Source: an uncultured Chloroflexus sp.
Lineage (GTDB): Bacteria; Chloroflexota; Chloroflexia; Chloroflexales; Chloroflexaceae
Direction of reading: 5' to 3'
NCBI RefSeq assembly: GCF_937129525.1
Contig: NZ_CAKZNK010000025.1
Location: 1 to 42,171 of the forward strand
DNA length: 42,171 bases
Part shown: positions 41,865 to 42,171 of the stretch, one piece after another
Layout: each line of letters starts with the position of its first letter
Numbering within the stretch: the first letter of the stretch is position 1
The notes under the pieces: generated by a model
Database searches by the model: none
What the model was told of the DNA's origin: nothing
Seen by the model: only the letters and a program-made list of their open reading frames with translations
Translations under genes and position numbers: made by a program

Positions 41865-42171
41865 TCAGATGTCAGGCTTATCCGGCGCGCGAGCGCGCGC
41901 AATCAGGGCATCCGTCTGCGCAACCTGTGACACCAACCCCCGTTCGGCAAACAGCGCTCGCGCTCGCTCGAGATAGGGCAACGCCTCAGCGTTGCGCCCG
42001 CGCTGCAGCAGGGCATTGCCATAGTTGCCGAGATCGACGCCTTCGTGGTACACATCACTCATTGCCCGCCGCAGCGCCAGCGCCTGCTCGAGCAGCCGTT
42101 GTGATGCATCAGGGTCATTATCGATATGCAGCCGGCTGAGCGCGGCCAGCACATGCGCTTCGCCCAGCCGG
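41865..42171 (-). CDS. C-terminal part of a TPR-repeat protein (5' end outside window)
   Basis: The frame is open to the window edge and gives 101 residues before the stop at 41865; a GTG at 42152 lies inside it and is not the true start. It shows tetratricopeptide-like units: DASQRLLEQALALRRAM, GNYGNALLQRGRNAEALPYLERARALF and a final VAQTDALIARAR helix. TPRs mediate protein binding. The rest of the protein, and so its function, is not visible. Such repeats often form the C-terminal part of regulators or STAND ATPases in these genomes, but that is only a possibility here. Confidence 0.8.
   Translation of the reverse strand, partial: RLGEAHVLAALSRLHIDNDPDASQRLLEQALALRRAMSDVYHEGVDLGNYGNALLQRGRNAEALPYLERARALFAERGLVSQVAQTDALIARARAPDKPDI

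Overview
The window is a GC-rich bacterial chromosome segment. Its style suggests a Chloroflexota (Chloroflexus/Roseiflexus-type) genome: split glycine decarboxylase (gcvPA and gcvPB), a very large caspase/STAND-type protein, CpXC and zinc-ribbon/FHA proteins, and sparse Shine-Dalgarno signals. That assignment is inference from gene content; no rRNA or other marker is present. I saw no tRNA, rRNA, CRISPR array, insertion sequence or phage gene.

Left edge (1-3772): a long reading frame on the minus strand runs off position 1. It encodes a caspase-like protease fused to a STAND-type ATPase and the start of a helical-repeat array, an architecture linked to bacterial conflict and cell-death systems. 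A divergent gene encodes a double zinc-ribbon plus FHA protein. Next come a ketopantoate-reductase-family gene (3788-4762) and an M24 peptidase (4829-5938).

Arginine operon (about 6120-11137): a good promoter is followed by a 32-codon leader peptide containing five consecutive Arg codons. Downstream are mutually exclusive RNA stems and a terminator-like hairpin, then genes for a histidine phosphatase, ArgJ, a nucleotidyltransferase-like protein, ArgH and a short GNAT acetylglutamate synthase. The layout is that of a ribosome-mediated arginine attenuator and is the most striking signal in the window. A structured repeat region (5977-6125) lies directly upstream of the promoter.

Middle (11274-24575): a small membrane protein; a beta-hydroxyacid dehydrogenase divergent from a class III CoA-transferase; cytoplasmic glycosidases of families GH31, GH35 and GH2; a CPA2-type cation/proton antiporter with RCK domains; and a GT2 glycosyltransferase.

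Glycine cleavage operon (24598-31311): a CpXC-domain gene leads gcvT, gcvH, gcvPA, a phosphotransferase-like gene that has lost metal-binding residues, and gcvPB. It ends at a 13-bp perfect inverted repeat. After it come plsC and a membrane hybrid histidine kinase.

Right part (34945-42171, minus strand): an overlapping response regulator - histidine kinase - sodium:solute symporter set is followed by acetoacetyl-CoA synthetase. The symporter fuses the usually separate DUF4212 small subunit to the large subunit. An EVE-domain gene and the end of a TPR-protein gene close the window. Several promoters share an extended -10 element (TGn followed by a TATAAT-like hexamer), often with a poor -35.
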